A stretch of 48,154 nucleotides of DNA from Deltaproteobacteria bacterium (GCA_016936575.1 JAFGXQ010000184.1:1-48154); one strand, 5' to 3'; positions 15,201 to 24,687 are shown, numbered from the stretch's first letter. Numbers and translations: made by a program. The notes: a model not told the origin generated them from the letters alone.

Positions 15201-16889
15201 ATGATTACATTTAGCAATAATCCCCAGACCGCAGAAAAGCAGATGCAGGCGATCATCTTTTACCTGACTACATTCGGATATATAGATGGAGACTTCGATG
15301 AATCGGAGCGTGCGTTTGTCGCCGACTACATTGAAAAACTGGTCACTCATCGCGTGGAGTCCGCGTTGCCTGAAGGCGAAGAGGCATTGAAGAAAGAGCT
15401 GACCGCCAAGTATACAACCCATTTCAATGAAGAATTTGAACGAATCGATCGGTACATTCAGGAGATGTTCGCGGAGACCACCGCAACCGATGAAGACCAG
15501 CAGACGTTTGTGCTGTCTCGTTTAAAGCTTCGCTGTTTTGAGATTTTCCAGAGCTTTGAGGGGAGCGGCCAGGAAGAGCTGATGGAGATTGTCGATGAGC
15601 TGTTGATGGCCGACGGCGTGGCCCATCCGTCCGAAGTGAAATTCCGCGCGGAATTGGCAGAGCTGCTCGAAGAGGACTTGGGTGTGGAACTTATTGAAGA
15701 GGGTGAAAAGGCGTCTCTCGCAGTGAGCAGCGTTCCCCCTCCGCCGATTGTGGAATACAATCACCCGTTCTTCAGCCAGTTTGAGTATCATTACTCCAAT
15801 GAGCACGACACCTTGCTCGCCCAACTGGAATCCGATCGCGCGCTAATCGAAAAGACGATGGCGTTGTTCGATTCACAGCGGGCTCGCGGCGCCGGTAAGC
15901 TTGCGGGAACAACAAATATTCGACGGTTTGAAGGTCAGCCGCAGTTCCTGGACGGCCATGTGTATGTGGTTCCCTACAACCCCGACAAAGAGTATGACAT
16001 TACCGTACTGGGTGATTTGCACGGGTGTTACAGTTGCCTGAAAGCGGCAGTGATGCAGTCGCGATTTTTTGAAAAAGTCGCCGCATTCAAAGCAGATCCG
16101 GAGAATACCCCCGAACCCAAGCTGGTACTGCTCGGCGACTATATTGATCGCGGGCTGTTCAGTTTGAACGGCGTGTTGAGAACGGTCATGCAGCTGTACA
16201 ATCTGGCGCCGGAATTCGTGTACATGCTGCGCGGGAATCACGAAATGTATTTCGAGTACAAAGGGCAGGTGTACGGCGGCGTGAAACCGGCCGAAGCCAT
16301 CAATTCTCTGAAGCCGCATGTGGGAGCCGATTCCCTGCGTCATTACATCAATTTCTTTGAAAGTATGCCCAACATGCTGTTTCTGGGCGAAGTGTTGTTT
16401 GTGCACGGTGGAATTCCCAAAGACCTCACTCTGAAGGAAAAATATAAAGATTTGTCGAGTCTTAACGATACCCAGATTCGGTTCGAAATGATGTGGAGTG
16501 ACCCCAGTATGGCCGATATTGTTCCCGCCAAACTTCAGCAGCAGTCAGTGCGGTTCCCCTTCGGTAAACTGCAGGCCGCCGCATTTCTGCAGCGCATGGG
16601 CGCGCATACGATTGTACGCGGACACGAAAAGGTGCTCGACGGATTTGATCACACGTATGATGAAGATATCGCTCAGATGTTCACATTATTCTCTTGCGGC
16701 GGTATCGATAACAATGATCTGCCCGAAAAATCCGGGTTCCGCAAAATCACACCCATGGCAATTTCAATGACCGTGAAAGGAAGTGATGTGTCGCTGTCGT
16801 CGTGGAAAATCGATTACAAACCATACAACGACTCTGACAAAAATGCCTTCTTCAAAGTAGCACCCACCCTGGAACATGTGACCAACTGA
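15201..16889 (+). CDS. PPP-family Ser/Thr phosphatase with N-terminal TerB-like domain
   Basis: 562-residue cytoplasmic protein without membrane segments. The N-terminal 165 residues are helical and acidic with two TerB-like blocks (YLTTFGYIDGDFDESERAFVADYI and MADGVAHPSEVKFRAEL). The C-terminal half is a complete calcineurin-type PPP phosphatase with dinuclear-metal motifs: GDLHG (271-275), GDYIDRG (312-318), RGNHE (344-348), a VHGG motif and RGHE. It should dephosphorylate Ser/Thr residues or a small phosphoester. The ATG at 15201 fits the promoter spacing; the in-frame ATG 15180 lies inside the promoter. TerB-type domains are known in stress proteins, and their fusion to a phosphatase suggests metal- or stress-linked control (inference). 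Confidence 0.85.
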   Translation: MITFSNNPQTAEKQMQAIIFYLTTFGYIDGDFDESERAFVADYIEKLVTHRVESALPEGEEALKKELTAKYTTHFNEEFERIDRYIQEMFAETTATDEDQQTFVLSRLKLRCFEIFQSFEGSGQEELMEIVDELLMADGVAHPSEVKFRAELAELLEEDLGVELIEEGEKASLAVSSVPPPPIVEYNHPFFSQFEYHYSNEHDTLLAQLESDRALIEKTMALFDSQRARGAGKLAGTTNIRRFEGQPQFLDGHVYVVPYNPDKEYDITVLGDLHGCYSCLKAAVMQSRFFEKVAAFKADPENTPEPKLVLLGDYIDRGLFSLNGVLRTVMQLYNLAPEFVYMLRGNHEMYFEYKGQVYGGVKPAEAINSLKPHVGADSLRHYINFFESMPNMLFLGEVLFVHGGIPKDLTLKEKYKDLSSLNDTQIRFEMMWSDPSMADIVPAKLQQQSVRFPFGKLQAAAFLQRMGAHTIVRGHEKVLDGFDHTYDEDIAQMFTLFSCGGIDNNDLPEKSGFRKITPMAISMTVKGSDVSLSSWKIDYKPYNDSDKNAFFKVAPTLEHVTN

Positions 16890-16938
16890 TTCCACCGTAT
16901 AACTTGCGCATCGACTTCCTACGAAAAACGGGTCTATT

Positions 16939-16954
16939 TTTCCCGTTCGGTAAA
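16939..16954. promoter_or_regulatory. Upstream operator half of hipB control region
   Basis: TTTCCCGTTCGGTAAA is an imperfect copy of the perfect palindrome at 16989-17004 (13 of 16 positions the same). The two centres are 50 bases apart, near a whole number of helical turns. Likely a HipB-binding operator (inference). Confidence 0.5.
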
Positions 16955-16988
16955 ATTGATTAACAGCCGCCCAATAATAGGCAATGTT

Positions 16989-17004
16989 ATTACCGTTCGG
17001 TAAT
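16989..17004. promoter_or_regulatory. Palindromic operator of hipB
   Basis: ATTACCG-TT-CGGTAAT is a perfect inverted repeat with 7-base arms, 36 bases before the hipB start. HipB-type antitoxins repress their own operons through such palindromes. Together with the copy at 16939-16954 it would allow cooperative binding. Confidence 0.6.
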
Positions 17005-17039
17005 ACTGTAGCGATCATGAGAAGTGACAGGGGCGTAAA

Positions 17040-17291
17040 ATGCAGGTGATCTTGGACGCAGATGCGCTGGGAAAAAGAGTGCGAGAAAAGAGAACGGAAA
17101 TTAAGATAACCCAGGCCGAACTGGCGGGGATGTGTGGGGTCGGCGTCTGTTTTGTGTCCGATCTGGAAAGAGGGAAGGCCTCGTGCGAGCTGGATAAGGC
17201 GCTGACCGTTGTCAACCGGTCGGGTCTGCGGATTCTCATGGCTGCCAAACGTGAACTCCCGGTGAACTTTAAGGAAGGTAGCGCGAAATGA
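17040..17291 (+). CDS. hipB: HipB-type XRE-family antitoxin/repressor
   Basis: 83 residues, almost wholly a lambda-repressor-type helix-turn-helix (about residues 9-65): LGKRVREKRTEIKITQAELAGMCGVGVCFVSDLERGKASCELDKALTVVNRSGLRILM. The FVSDLERGK recognition-helix end is typical of HipB. In HipBA-type systems this protein neutralises the HipA kinase and represses the operon by binding palindromes, and two such palindromes lie just upstream. The stop overlaps the next start by four bases (ATGA). The expected kinase partner is present only as its N-terminal part. Confidence 0.85.
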   Translation: MQVILDADALGKRVREKRTEIKITQAELAGMCGVGVCFVSDLERGKASCELDKALTVVNRSGLRILMAAKRELPVNFKEGSAK

Positions 17292-17647
17292 CGGGCCGGC
17301 TGCAGGTGCAATTTGAATCTCATTGTGTTGGGATATTGAGTGAAGAGCAACATGGAGAAATGGTATTCCAATACGACGACGCCTGGTTGGCGTGGTCACA
17401 GGCGTTTCCGGTGTCTCTCCGATTGCCGCTGGAACCTGCAGAATTCGGTTCTGCACAATCGAAGGCTTTTTTTTTCAACCTGTTACCTGAAGGCATCGTC
17501 CGACAGCTGCTGTGTCGACGCCTGGGAATATCTGAAGACAACGATTTTGCCCTGCTGGAGGCAATTGGCGGCGAGTGTGCTGGGGCATTGCGTCTTGTTT
17601 CTGATTTTATTTTAAATGAACGGACCGCCGAATTCAACGGCAGATGA
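17288..17647 (+). CDS. HipS-like / truncated HipA N-terminal domain
   Basis: 119 residues matching only the N-subdomain of HipA: GRLQVQFESHCVGILSEEQHGEMVFQYDDAWL, FPVSLRLPLEP, FFFNLLPEGIVRQLLCRRLGISEDNDFALLEAIGGECAGALRL. After about residue 103 the match ends and 16 unrelated residues lead to the stop. Full HipA kinases have about 430 residues; the ATP-binding and catalytic parts are absent. The size fits HipS of three-gene HipBST systems, where a separate HipT kinase follows, but no kinase gene lies downstream. Either a truncated hipA or an orphan hipS. Overlap with hipB indicates a real operon. Confidence 0.75.
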   Translation: MTGRLQVQFESHCVGILSEEQHGEMVFQYDDAWLAWSQAFPVSLRLPLEPAEFGSAQSKAFFFNLLPEGIVRQLLCRRLGISEDNDFALLEAIGGECAGALRLVSDFILNERTAEFNGR

Positions 17648-18087
17648 ACGCTCCGTAATGGCCACATATTTTACTATATTCAGTGCGAGCCGCGGAAACA
17701 AGTTCCGCGGACAGGATTTCGCGTTGCTCAAAGCCCTTACGGGCGGGTCTGCAGTGTTCCCCAAAGACAGGGTAAAACAGTAGCAATTAGATTGTGAAAT
17801 CGGAGCATTGTAAATTCTCAGCCGCCATGGCTTATGACGCAGTCATATCCCTGTCCACGAGACTCGTTCTCGCGGCTATGTGTAGCGATTTTTCGACCTT
17901 TTGCGACTTTGCGACCGCCCATGCGCACGATGATAAGTGGACATCGTGGAATGATTGGCGTATGGTGATGTTACCGATGGCGACGAACGGTCGCGGCAAG
18001 TCATGAAAATTGTATCGGATACCTGCTGAAAAGTGCATACGTGTGCCACTTTATTTCGCTATACGATTTTTTGTTTTGACTTTGTTG
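17648..18087. other. Decayed region after the hip genes
   Basis: No convincing gene in 440 bases. It contains a GC-rich hairpin (CCGCGGAA-ACAAG-TTCCGCGG, 17690-17710), a short reading frame at 17658-17783 that carries a HipA-like DFALLKAL string, and two short overlapping open frames (17794-18006 plus, 17832-18038 minus) without recognisable products. The T-rich end at 18070-18100 lies just past the 5-oxoprolinase stop on the other strand. Confidence 0.45.
17658..17783 (+). pseudogene. Possible relic of a second HipA/HipS-like segment
   Basis: A 41-codon frame from ATG 17658 ends in GQDFALLKALTGGSAVFPKDR. The DFALL-x-A-x-GG pattern repeats that of the HipA-like gene just upstream (DFALLEAIGGECAGAL). 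The match is short, so this may be coincidence; if real it is the debris of a duplicated or recombined hipA. Confidence 0.2.
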
Positions 18088-21000
18088 TTATTTTTTTTGG
18101 TAGCCGCCGCCGCCGGGGGTTTCGATGATTAGTGTATCGCCTGGGAACACTTCGGTGGTTTCACATCCGGCCAGTAATTGCTCGCTGCCGTTTTGTCGCT
18201 TGATTCGGTTGATTCCTTTGGAACCGTTTTCGCCGCCCAGCAGGCCCTGGGGAGATTCCCGGCGATGACTGGAAACGATGCCGGCAGTCATTGCTTCTTT
18301 AAATCGAATGGCGCGGACGGCGCCGTTTCCGCCGCGGTGGAGGCCGTTTCCTCCACTGTTTGGGCGAACGCCGAACTGCTCCAGAATAACGGGAAACCGG
18401 GTTTCGAGCACTTCCGGATCGGTGATTCGGGAATTGGTCATGTGACATTGCACCGCGTCGGTTCCATCAAAGGTTTCTCCCGCGCCGCTGCCGCCGCAGA
18501 TGGTTTCGTAGTACTGATATGAGTCATTCCCGAAGGTGAGGTTGTTCATGGTACCCTGGGAACCGGCCTGCTTTTTCATGGCGGCCAGCAGCGCATCCAC
18601 AATGTGTTGAGAGGTTTCTACATTTCCGGCAACCACCGCGGCCGGGGGTGTCGGATTGAGCAGGGACCCTTCGGGAACAATGATGTCGAGGGGCGCCAGA
18701 CATCCGCTGTTGAGTGGAATGTCTTGGGTAAGACAACGAAATACATACAATACCGCCGCATGGGTTATTGATAGCGGCGCGTTGAAGTTGTGGTTCAGAT
18801 TCTGAGGGGACGTGCCGCTGAAATCGATTCGCGCTGAACGTGACGCCTTGTTCACGGTGATCGAAACGCATATCTGATCACCCGTGTCCAATCGTACGGT
18901 GCTGCTGCCGTTCGACAACGTTTTAATCACCCTCCGCACGGTTGCTTCGGCATTGTTCTTCACGTGCGTCATGTACATGGTTAGTCCGTCTCGACCATGC
19001 TGTCGCACCATTCGCTGCAGTTCCAGAATACCTTTGTTGTTGGCGGCAACCGCGGCCTTGATGTCGGCAATATTCATATTTACATTTCGGGCGGGGTGTT
19101 CGGCGCCGGCAAATTTTCGGCGCAGCATGTCTTCAAGAAAAATTCCGTTTTTGATGATGGGCGTCACACGGAACAGTACCCCTTCGTCGTTGATGTGGCG
19201 ACTGTGCGGTGGGATGGAGCCTGGCGAAATTCCGCCCACATCGGCATGATGTCCTCGCGATGCCACAAAAAAATCAGGAGATTCAGCGGAGTCTGTGAAC
19301 ATGGGGGAAATCACTGTCAGATCGGGCAGGTGGGTTCCTCCGTGGTAAGGCGAGTTCAGCAGGAATACATCTCCGGGAGCGATGGTTGAGGTGCGATTTT
19401 CAATGATCGCTTTCACGCTTTGCGACATGGACCCCAGGTGAACCGGAATGTGGGGCGCATTGGCGATTAAGTCCCCCCGACCATCGAATAGCGCGCAGGA
19501 AAAATCGAGACGCTCACGAATATTGACAGATGCGGCGGTGTTTTGAAAGGTGTAGCCCATCTGCTCCGCCACATTCATAAACCGGTTATTAAACAACTCC
19601 AGTAAAATCGGATCTGCAGACGTTCCCAGGGCAGGGGCGGTTTGGAGAACATGTATTCGCTTCAGGATAAAATCTCCGTTCGCTGACAATTCGGCATTCC
19701 AACCGGGTTCGACCACAATGGTTGAGGTGGGGTCAATGATGATCGCCGGACCGGAAACTACAGCACCGGGCGCAAGATTGCGTTTAACGTACACGCCCGC
19801 GGTACGGTGTTCACCGCCGGTGTACACAACCGTTTGTTCTGTCGGTGACGGGTAATGCCGTTGCGCGGTGGAAGGATTCGAGGTTTTGGGTGATTCTCCT
19901 TCCTGGCGAAGTTCGCACACCACCGAAGCGATTTGAATTGTTTTGTCAGTGAAAACAAATCCATATTGTTCTTTGTGGGCAGCTTCAAATTGTTCTCGCA
20001 TGCTCAATTCGGTTCCCACCGAAACAGAAATCGAACTGTCGCTTCCTTCATATTTCAACAACGCGCGTTCAATTCGGCGGGGGGATTTGAATGATGGTGA
20101 TATTCCGGCCGATGCCTGTGCGAACAGTCGATCAAAAATGGGAGGCAATGCCTGAACTCCGGCGTTGTTCAATGGGAAAAATATCGTTTTTTTTATGATG
20201 ATCACGTTATTTGCCAGTCCCATGCCGAGGGCGGACAATACTCCTGCGTGCGCGTGAATGAAAATGGTGTTCATTCCCAGTGCGTCGGCTACTTTGCATG
20301 CGTGTTGTCCGCCGGCGCCGCCGAAACAGCATAGGGTGTATTCCGAAGGGTTGTAGCCCCGCTGCACGGAAATTTTCTTGATGGCCTGTGCCATATTTTC
20401 CACCGCGATGTCCAGGAATCCTTCTGCCACGGCCTCTACGGTTTTTATCTCGGCGGCGTTGTGGTTGATCTGCGCCGAGAGTTTTTCAAACGCGGTGCGT
20501 ACCGCGGCGTCGTCGATTGCTTCATTCGCGGTTTCTCCAAATACCGCGGGAAAATGGTGCGGGAGCAATTTGCCCAGCAATACGTTGCAATCGGTGACCG
20601 CCAGCGGGCCTCCTCGGCGATAGGCCGTCGGTCCGGGAAATGCACCGGCGGACTCCGGACCCACCCGGCAGCGGTTGTCCTCAAATTTCAACACAGAGCC
20701 GCCGCCTGCCGCAACTGTGTGAATATGAAGCATCGGGCACTGCAGACGCACACCGGAAATTTCAGTCTCGTAGCTCAGTTCGTACTCGCCGTTGTAGTGC
20801 GCCACATCGGTGGAAGTGCCTCCCATGTCGAATGTGATCATTTTGTCGAATCCGGCATTTTGACACGTGGTTACCGCGCCGACGATACCTCCGGCCGGTC
20901 CGGAAAGAATGCTGTCTTTCCCGAGAAAACGGGACGCGTCAATCAGGCCGCCGTTGGACTGCATGAACATCAAGGGTGGCGATTGCGAATGTCGTTTCGA

Positions 21001-21729
21001 GTCAGGCTGTCGTTCTTTTCCTCGCAGACCGTCCGATACCTGACGGACATATCTTCTCAGCAACGGAGACAGATAGGCGTCCACAACGGTGGTGTCTCCT
21101 CTGCTGACGGCTTTGATATTCGGGCTGACTTGATGGGAAACCGATACGTGGTGAAATCCCATATCTATCGCTATCTGAGCCAACGACTGTTCGTGAGCGG
21201 TGTGGCGGTATCCATGAATAAGAACTATGGCAATGCTGCAAAACCCCTGGTCCTGAATGGTTTTCAGTGTGTCGCGCGCACGGCCTTCGTTGAGCGGCAC
21301 GAGAATATTTCCATTTGCATCGATACGTTCTTCCACTTCGTGTACGGTTTCATACAGCAGTTGCGGCCGTTGAATGTGCAGAGAGAACAATTCGGCGCGA
21401 TGCTGGTATCCGATTCGCAGCAGGTCGGCAAACCCCTCTGTAACCAGTAGCGCAATTTTTTCGCCGCTGCGTTCGAGTAGCGCGTTGGTTCCCACTGTGG
21501 TTCCCATTTTCACCGCTTCGATGGCGCCTTCCTCGACGGGCGTGTTGAAAGGGACACCGAGCATCTGTCGAATGCCGAACACCGCCGCGTCGCGATATTG
21601 TTCGGGATTGATGGAAAGGTGTTTTTCAACGTGTATTTTTCCTGACGGTGAGCGGCCGATGATATCTGTGAACGTACCGCCCCGGTCAATCCAGAATTGC
21701 CAGCCGGCGGCGGGGGAACGATGTGTCAT
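18088..21729 (-). CDS. ATP-dependent 5-oxoprolinase (fused HyuA-HyuB type)
   Basis: 1213-residue cytoplasmic enzyme opening 5-oxoproline (pyroglutamate) to glutamate with ATP, salvaging a damage product of glutamine and glutathione. The N-terminal half is HyuA-like: [35 protein letters not shown], the [10 protein letters not shown] nucleotide loop, [22 protein letters not shown] and [19 protein letters not shown]. The C-terminal half (from about 690) is HyuB-like: [84 protein letters not shown] glycines. The single-chain layout matches OPLAH-type enzymes; bacterial hydantoinases are often split. It stands alone, divergent from punA. Confidence 0.92.
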   Translation of the reverse strand: MTHRSPAAGWQFWIDRGGTFTDIIGRSPSGKIHVEKHLSINPEQYRDAAVFGIRQMLGVPFNTPVEEGAIEAVKMGTTVGTNALLERSGEKIALLVTEGFADLLRIGYQHRAELFSLHIQRPQLLYETVHEVEERIDANGNILVPLNEGRARDTLKTIQDQGFCSIAIVLIHGYRHTAHEQSLAQIAIDMGFHHVSVSHQVSPNIKAVSRGDTTVVDAYLSPLLRRYVRQVSDGLRGKERQPDSKRHSQSPPLMFMQSNGGLIDASRFLGKDSILSGPAGGIVGAVTTCQNAGFDKMITFDMGGTSTDVAHYNGEYELSYETEISGVRLQCPMLHIHTVAAGGGSVLKFEDNRCRVGPESAGAFPGPTAYRRGGPLAVTDCNVLLGKLLPHHFPAVFGETANEAIDDAAVRTAFEKLSAQINHNAAEIKTVEAVAEGFLDIAVENMAQAIKKISVQRGYNPSEYTLCCFGGAGGQHACKVADALGMNTIFIHAHAGVLSALGMGLANNVIIIKKTIFFPLNNAGVQALPPIFDRLFAQASAGISPSFKSPRRIERALLKYEGSDSSISVSVGTELSMREQFEAAHKEQYGFVFTDKTIQIASVVCELRQEGESPKTSNPSTAQRHYPSPTEQTVVYTGGEHRTAGVYVKRNLAPGAVVSGPAIIIDPTSTIVVEPGWNAELSANGDFILKRIHVLQTAPALGTSADPILLELFNNRFMNVAEQMGYTFQNTAASVNIRERLDFSCALFDGRGDLIANAPHIPVHLGSMSQSVKAIIENRTSTIAPGDVFLLNSPYHGGTHLPDLTVISPMFTDSAESPDFFVASRGHHADVGGISPGSIPPHSRHINDEGVLFRVTPIIKNGIFLEDMLRRKFAGAEHPARNVNMNIADIKAAVAANNKGILELQRMVRQHGRDGLTMYMTHVKNNAEATVRRVIKTLSNGSSTVRLDTGDQICVSITVNKASRSARIDFSGTSPQNLNHNFNAPLSITHAAVLYVFRCLTQDIPLNSGCLAPLDIIVPEGSLLNPTPPAAVVAGNVETSQHIVDALLAAMKKQAGSQGTMNNLTFGNDSYQYYETICGGSGAGETFDGTDAVQCHMTNSRITDPEVLETRFPVILEQFGVRPNSGGNGLHRGGNGAVRAIRFKEAMTAGIVSSHRRESPQGLLGGENGSKGINRIKRQNGSEQLLAGCETTEVFPGDTLIIETPGGGGYQKK

Positions 21730-21840
21730 GGTGTGCCTCGCGTTGGACGATTTTTCTTCAGGAGATGAGATGCATGTTTCGCGGTCGATTTGTCAAGGAA
21801 GTGTTGCTGATGCTGTATGTGTTTTCACCATTTCGGCGTT

Positions 21841-21868
21841 TTGAACCCCGGCTTTTCAGTGTTATCTT
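21841..21868 (+). promoter_or_regulatory. Possible promoter of the punA operon
   Basis: TTGAAC (21841-21846), 16-base spacer, TATCTT (21863-21868), about 57 bases before ATG 21925. Moderate match only. Confidence 0.3.
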
Positions 21869-21924
21869 GCAATCAGTTCATATTTAGTTCAAAATTCGAA
21901 TTCGATAAGAAACGGTAAAAAAAT

Positions 21925-22764
21925 ATGAATGAAGAATGGAATCGAGTTGACCACATAGCGGCATTTCTCAACGAAAGATTGGGGAGTGCGCCCGACATCG
22001 TGCTGGTACTGGGCTCAGGGCTGCGCGATGGCGCATTCGGCCTTTCAGACGAGCGTTCGGTGTCATTTTCGGAGATACCCGACTGGCCGCGTTCGACGGT
22101 GGCCGGGCATAACGGCGTGTTGAAGCGTGGTCGAATGGGCGACAAAGAGGTTTTGCTTCAGTTGGGTCGGGTTCATCTGTATGAAGGCTATTCCGAGGCC
22201 GAGGTGGTTCGCCCCACGCGCAGTGTGATGCAATGGGGAGCGCGGTATCTGATTGCAACCAATGCGGCCGGCGGCATCAATGAGTATTTGAAACCCGGGG
22301 GATTGATGATTCTTGAAGACCACCTCAATCTTACCGGAAGAAATCCGTTGATTGGTCAAAATGATGAATCCCGGGGCGCGAGATTTCCCGACATGACCGA
22401 AACCTACAGCCGGAGGCTGCGTGCGTTGCTGGTGGAAGAGGCGACAGACCTGGGTGTGGAGTTTAAAATGGGGGTGTATGCGGGATTGCTCGGCCCCTCG
22501 TACGAGACTCCTGCTGAAGTGAATATGCTGCGACAGATGGGGGCGGATGCGGTGGGAATGTCCACCGTACTGGAAGTGATCGCGGCGAAGCATATGGGCG
22601 CCGATGTGGCGGGGATTTCCTGTATTTCCAACATGGCCGCATCATACAACGGCCCCAAATTGACGCATGAAGATGTGCAGGCGGCAGCGGGGCGAGCATC
22701 TGAAAGTTTGACGCGCCTTGTTGCAGCGATGGTTGCGAAAATCGAGCCGTCAAAAGTAGGATGA
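21925..22764 (+). CDS. punA: Purine nucleoside phosphorylase (trimeric, PunA/XapA type)
   Basis: Splits purine (deoxy)nucleosides with phosphate to base and (deoxy)ribose 1-phosphate for salvage. 279 residues, typical. Motifs: VLGSGLRDGAF (phosphate loop), AGHNGVLKRGRMGDKEVLLQLGRVHLYEGY (phosphate His/Arg), TNAAGGIN, the base-binding GPSYETPAEVNMLRQMGADAVGMSTVLEV with the Glu and the Met-Ser-Thr strand, and SNMAASYN, where the Asn contacts the purine. This is the guanosine/inosine-preferring trimeric class. The ribosome site is weak (GGTAAAA). Its end overlaps cdd by four bases (ATGA). Confidence 0.93.
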   Translation: MNEEWNRVDHIAAFLNERLGSAPDIVLVLGSGLRDGAFGLSDERSVSFSEIPDWPRSTVAGHNGVLKRGRMGDKEVLLQLGRVHLYEGYSEAEVVRPTRSVMQWGARYLIATNAAGGINEYLKPGGLMILEDHLNLTGRNPLIGQNDESRGARFPDMTETYSRRLRALLVEEATDLGVEFKMGVYAGLLGPSYETPAEVNMLRQMGADAVGMSTVLEVIAAKHMGADVAGISCISNMAASYNGPKLTHEDVQAAAGRASESLTRLVAAMVAKIEPSKVG

Positions 22765-23150
22765 GCGTAATGATTGAGTGGCAGAAATTGAAAGAAGCAG
22801 CGATTGCGGTTCGAAAGAACGCCTGGGCGCCGTATTCGAAGTTTCGGGTGGGAGCGGCACTGTCGGTTGCCGATGGAAGCATCTTTACCGGTTGCAACGT
22901 GGAAAACGTTTCTTACCCGGTGGGTATGTGCGCGGAACGTTCGGCCGTTGCTGCGATGGTTGCGGCCGGGTATCAGACACCCAATGCGTTGGTGATTGCC
23001 GCCGGGCCGCTCATTACACCGTGCGGGATGTGTCGGCAGGCATTGGCGGAGTTTGCAGCGGATCTTCCGGTTTTGCTGGTCAGTGTGGATTCCGGCGAAC
23101 AACAAGAAACCCAATTGGCGACGCTGTTGCCCAGCGTCTTTTCTTTTTAA
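22761..23150 (+). CDS. cdd: Cytidine deaminase
   Basis: Homotetrameric zinc enzyme turning (deoxy)cytidine into (deoxy)uridine. 129 residues, the usual short form. The zinc ligands and catalytic Glu are seen in CAERSAVAAMV (Cys and Glu) and PCGMCRQALAEF (two Cys). YSKFRVGAAL, the substrate Phe/Arg segment, and GCNVENVSYPVG are typical. Starts within the punA stop. With punA it forms a nucleoside-salvage pair, followed 2 bases later by a lipoprotein gene. Confidence 0.95.
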   Translation: MSVMIEWQKLKEAAIAVRKNAWAPYSKFRVGAALSVADGSIFTGCNVENVSYPVGMCAERSAVAAMVAAGYQTPNALVIAAGPLITPCGMCRQALAEFAADLPVLLVSVDSGEQQETQLATLLPSVFSF

Positions 23151-23152
23151 TC

Positions 23153-23686
23153 ATGCGTGGTATTCGATTCATTTGTCTGATTGTTTGTGTATTGGCGATG
23201 TGCGCCTGTAATCAGGACGGAGAAGACCCCTTTGCGCTTTGGCAGCAATATTCTCATCCGGATGGGGCATTCCGTTTCAACTACATGGCGCCGCCGTTTC
23301 ATATCGCGGCGAATTCCACAGATACCCATCCTGTGATGGTTGTGGATGAATATGCAGCACCGTCAGATGGTCAGCTTGCCGCCCGAATTGTTGTGGAAGC
23401 GTGGGTAACGGAGCAGACGCTGGGCGTGATCAATGCCGAGCGCAAGGCGTTTTGGGAAGCGAGTGGGTATCGGGTGCTTCAGAATTTGCGGTATGTGAAC
23501 TATTTTGGAGATACCGGAGGCGTGCTGTTGCAGGTGGAATGGGAAGACCACTGGGCCAATGAGGTATTTTATCCCTATGGCGAAGGGTGTGTGGTCCTGT
23601 CTGCGTGGACAGATGAACGCGGTTCGCGGGATGACATTCTGCTGTTGATTTCGAGTTTTCGTCCGGGGCATGGAGGAATTGAATGA
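23153..23686 (+). CDS. Small lipoprotein of unknown function
   Basis: 177 residues starting with MRGIRFICLIVCVLAMCACNQ, a short lipoprotein signal with the probable lipidated Cys in MCAC. The mature part has an HPDGAFRFNYMAPPF strand early on and resembles small beta-sheet lipoproteins of the PsbP or DUF type (SHPDGAF...VVVEAWV...GGVLLQVEW...LLLISSFRPG), but I cannot name a family. It begins two bases after cdd and overlaps the next gene by four, so it is cotranslated with them. The longer open frame upstream (from 22778) is a shadow of cdd. Confidence 0.65.
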   Translation: MRGIRFICLIVCVLAMCACNQDGEDPFALWQQYSHPDGAFRFNYMAPPFHIAANSTDTHPVMVVDEYAAPSDGQLAARIVVEAWVTEQTLGVINAERKAFWEASGYRVLQNLRYVNYFGDTGGVLLQVEWEDHWANEVFYPYGEGCVVLSAWTDERGSRDDILLLISSFRPGHGGIE

Positions 23687-24687
23687 AAGACCTGAGGATA
23701 TGGTGGCGGTGGTTGATGTTGGTGTCTTTCGCAGCGTTCATGGTAGCCGGCCCGGTGGCTGCGGGGCAGCGGCGATGTCCGGTGTGTAATCAGTTTTTTG
23801 ATGACAGTATTGAAATCTGTCCCAACGACGGAACCGATTTGAAACTCCTCGGTGAAAAAGTCGAGCCCGCCGGGGCCCCCGAACCGGAAACGTCTGATAG
23901 CGCCGAAAAATCTGCGGAGACGTCCCCCGATAACGGCGAAACGAACAACGAAGAGCGTAAATACATTCGGCATGATCGTGGCGGGAAACGGAAGCGTACC
24001 GCTCCCCAGGAAGATGAAGATGCCGCGGGTAGCGGTCGTTCCGATCGTCAACGCCGGTTGCGAGATGAACGGACCGGTGTGGCACAGGTGAAAAAAAAGG
24101 AAACGCCGGTTGATAAAAATGCCGTCAAGGACGCCGCATTGCGAGAAGAGTATCGAGCGAATAAAGAAAAGGCGATACAGGAAGCACTGGCGAAGAAAAA
24201 AACCGAAGCCAAGCCGGATCCGGAGCTGGAACGCCAAAAGGCGCTTTGGAAACAGACCGCGCCGTACATGTCGATTGGCGGCCGTTTCAGCTGGATGGGA
24301 GAAGCGGACAAGCCTGGTTTGGTGATGGGGACGGAGATCGATTTGAATTTACTTCGAACGAATGTTCGGGTGGGATTGTCCAGTTTTATCGGCGTTCGGC
24401 ATGTATCTCGTAACGAATTGATTTTTTTGGAAAATGTTTCAATCGGGGTGCAAAAGCCATGGCGGTTTTCGCCGTATCTGTCGGGGCATATCGGCATCGG
24501 TACAATTATCAGTCAGCGTTTCGGTGAAGATATTACCAACTTGGTTCGGGCGGTAGGGATTGACGCGGGAATTGACTGCCGGTTGAATAACGCGTTTGTG
24601 GTTACGCCTTCTGTGGGTTATGTCCGATACGCGATTCGCGATGTGGCCTGGGATAGTCTCACATTGAAAATTTCATTAGGTTTCTGA
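23683..24687 (+). CDS. Exported protein: zinc ribbon, basic linker, outer-membrane-type beta barrel
   Basis: 334 residues. The N-terminus is a signal peptide (WRWLMLVSFAAFMVAGPVAAG). Directly after it comes a four-Cys zinc-ribbon-like motif (CPVC then CPNDG, C32, C35, C46 with a fourth possible ligand in the Asp/Asn loop). Residues 58-195 are a charged, disordered then helical Lys/Glu/Arg-rich linker. The last 135 residues alternate polar and hydrophobic residues and end in LTLKISLGF, which looks like a small outer-membrane beta barrel with a C-terminal Phe. An exported zinc ribbon is unusual. Overlaps the lipoprotein gene by four bases (ATGA). Confidence 0.65.
   Translation: MKDLRIWWRWLMLVSFAAFMVAGPVAAGQRRCPVCNQFFDDSIEICPNDGTDLKLLGEKVEPAGAPEPETSDSAEKSAETSPDNGETNNEERKYIRHDRGGKRKRTAPQEDEDAAGSGRSDRQRRLRDERTGVAQVKKKETPVDKNAVKDAALREEYRANKEKAIQEALAKKKTEAKPDPELERQKALWKQTAPYMSIGGRFSWMGEADKPGLVMGTEIDLNLLRTNVRVGLSSFIGVRHVSRNELIFLENVSIGVQKPWRFSPYLSGHIGIGTIISQRFGEDITNLVRAVGIDAGIDCRLNNAFVVTPSVGYVRYAIRDVAWDSLTLKISLGF

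Noticed and set aside
17690..17710. GC-rich hairpin as a rho-independent terminator of the hip operon
   Set aside because: The stem is good but no T-run follows, so I only mention it within the decayed region.
20461..21450. Long plus-strand frame of 329 codons inside the 5-oxoprolinase gene
   Set aside because: Shadow frame: the minus-strand protein is unmistakable throughout, and the frame lacks a ribosome site and motifs.
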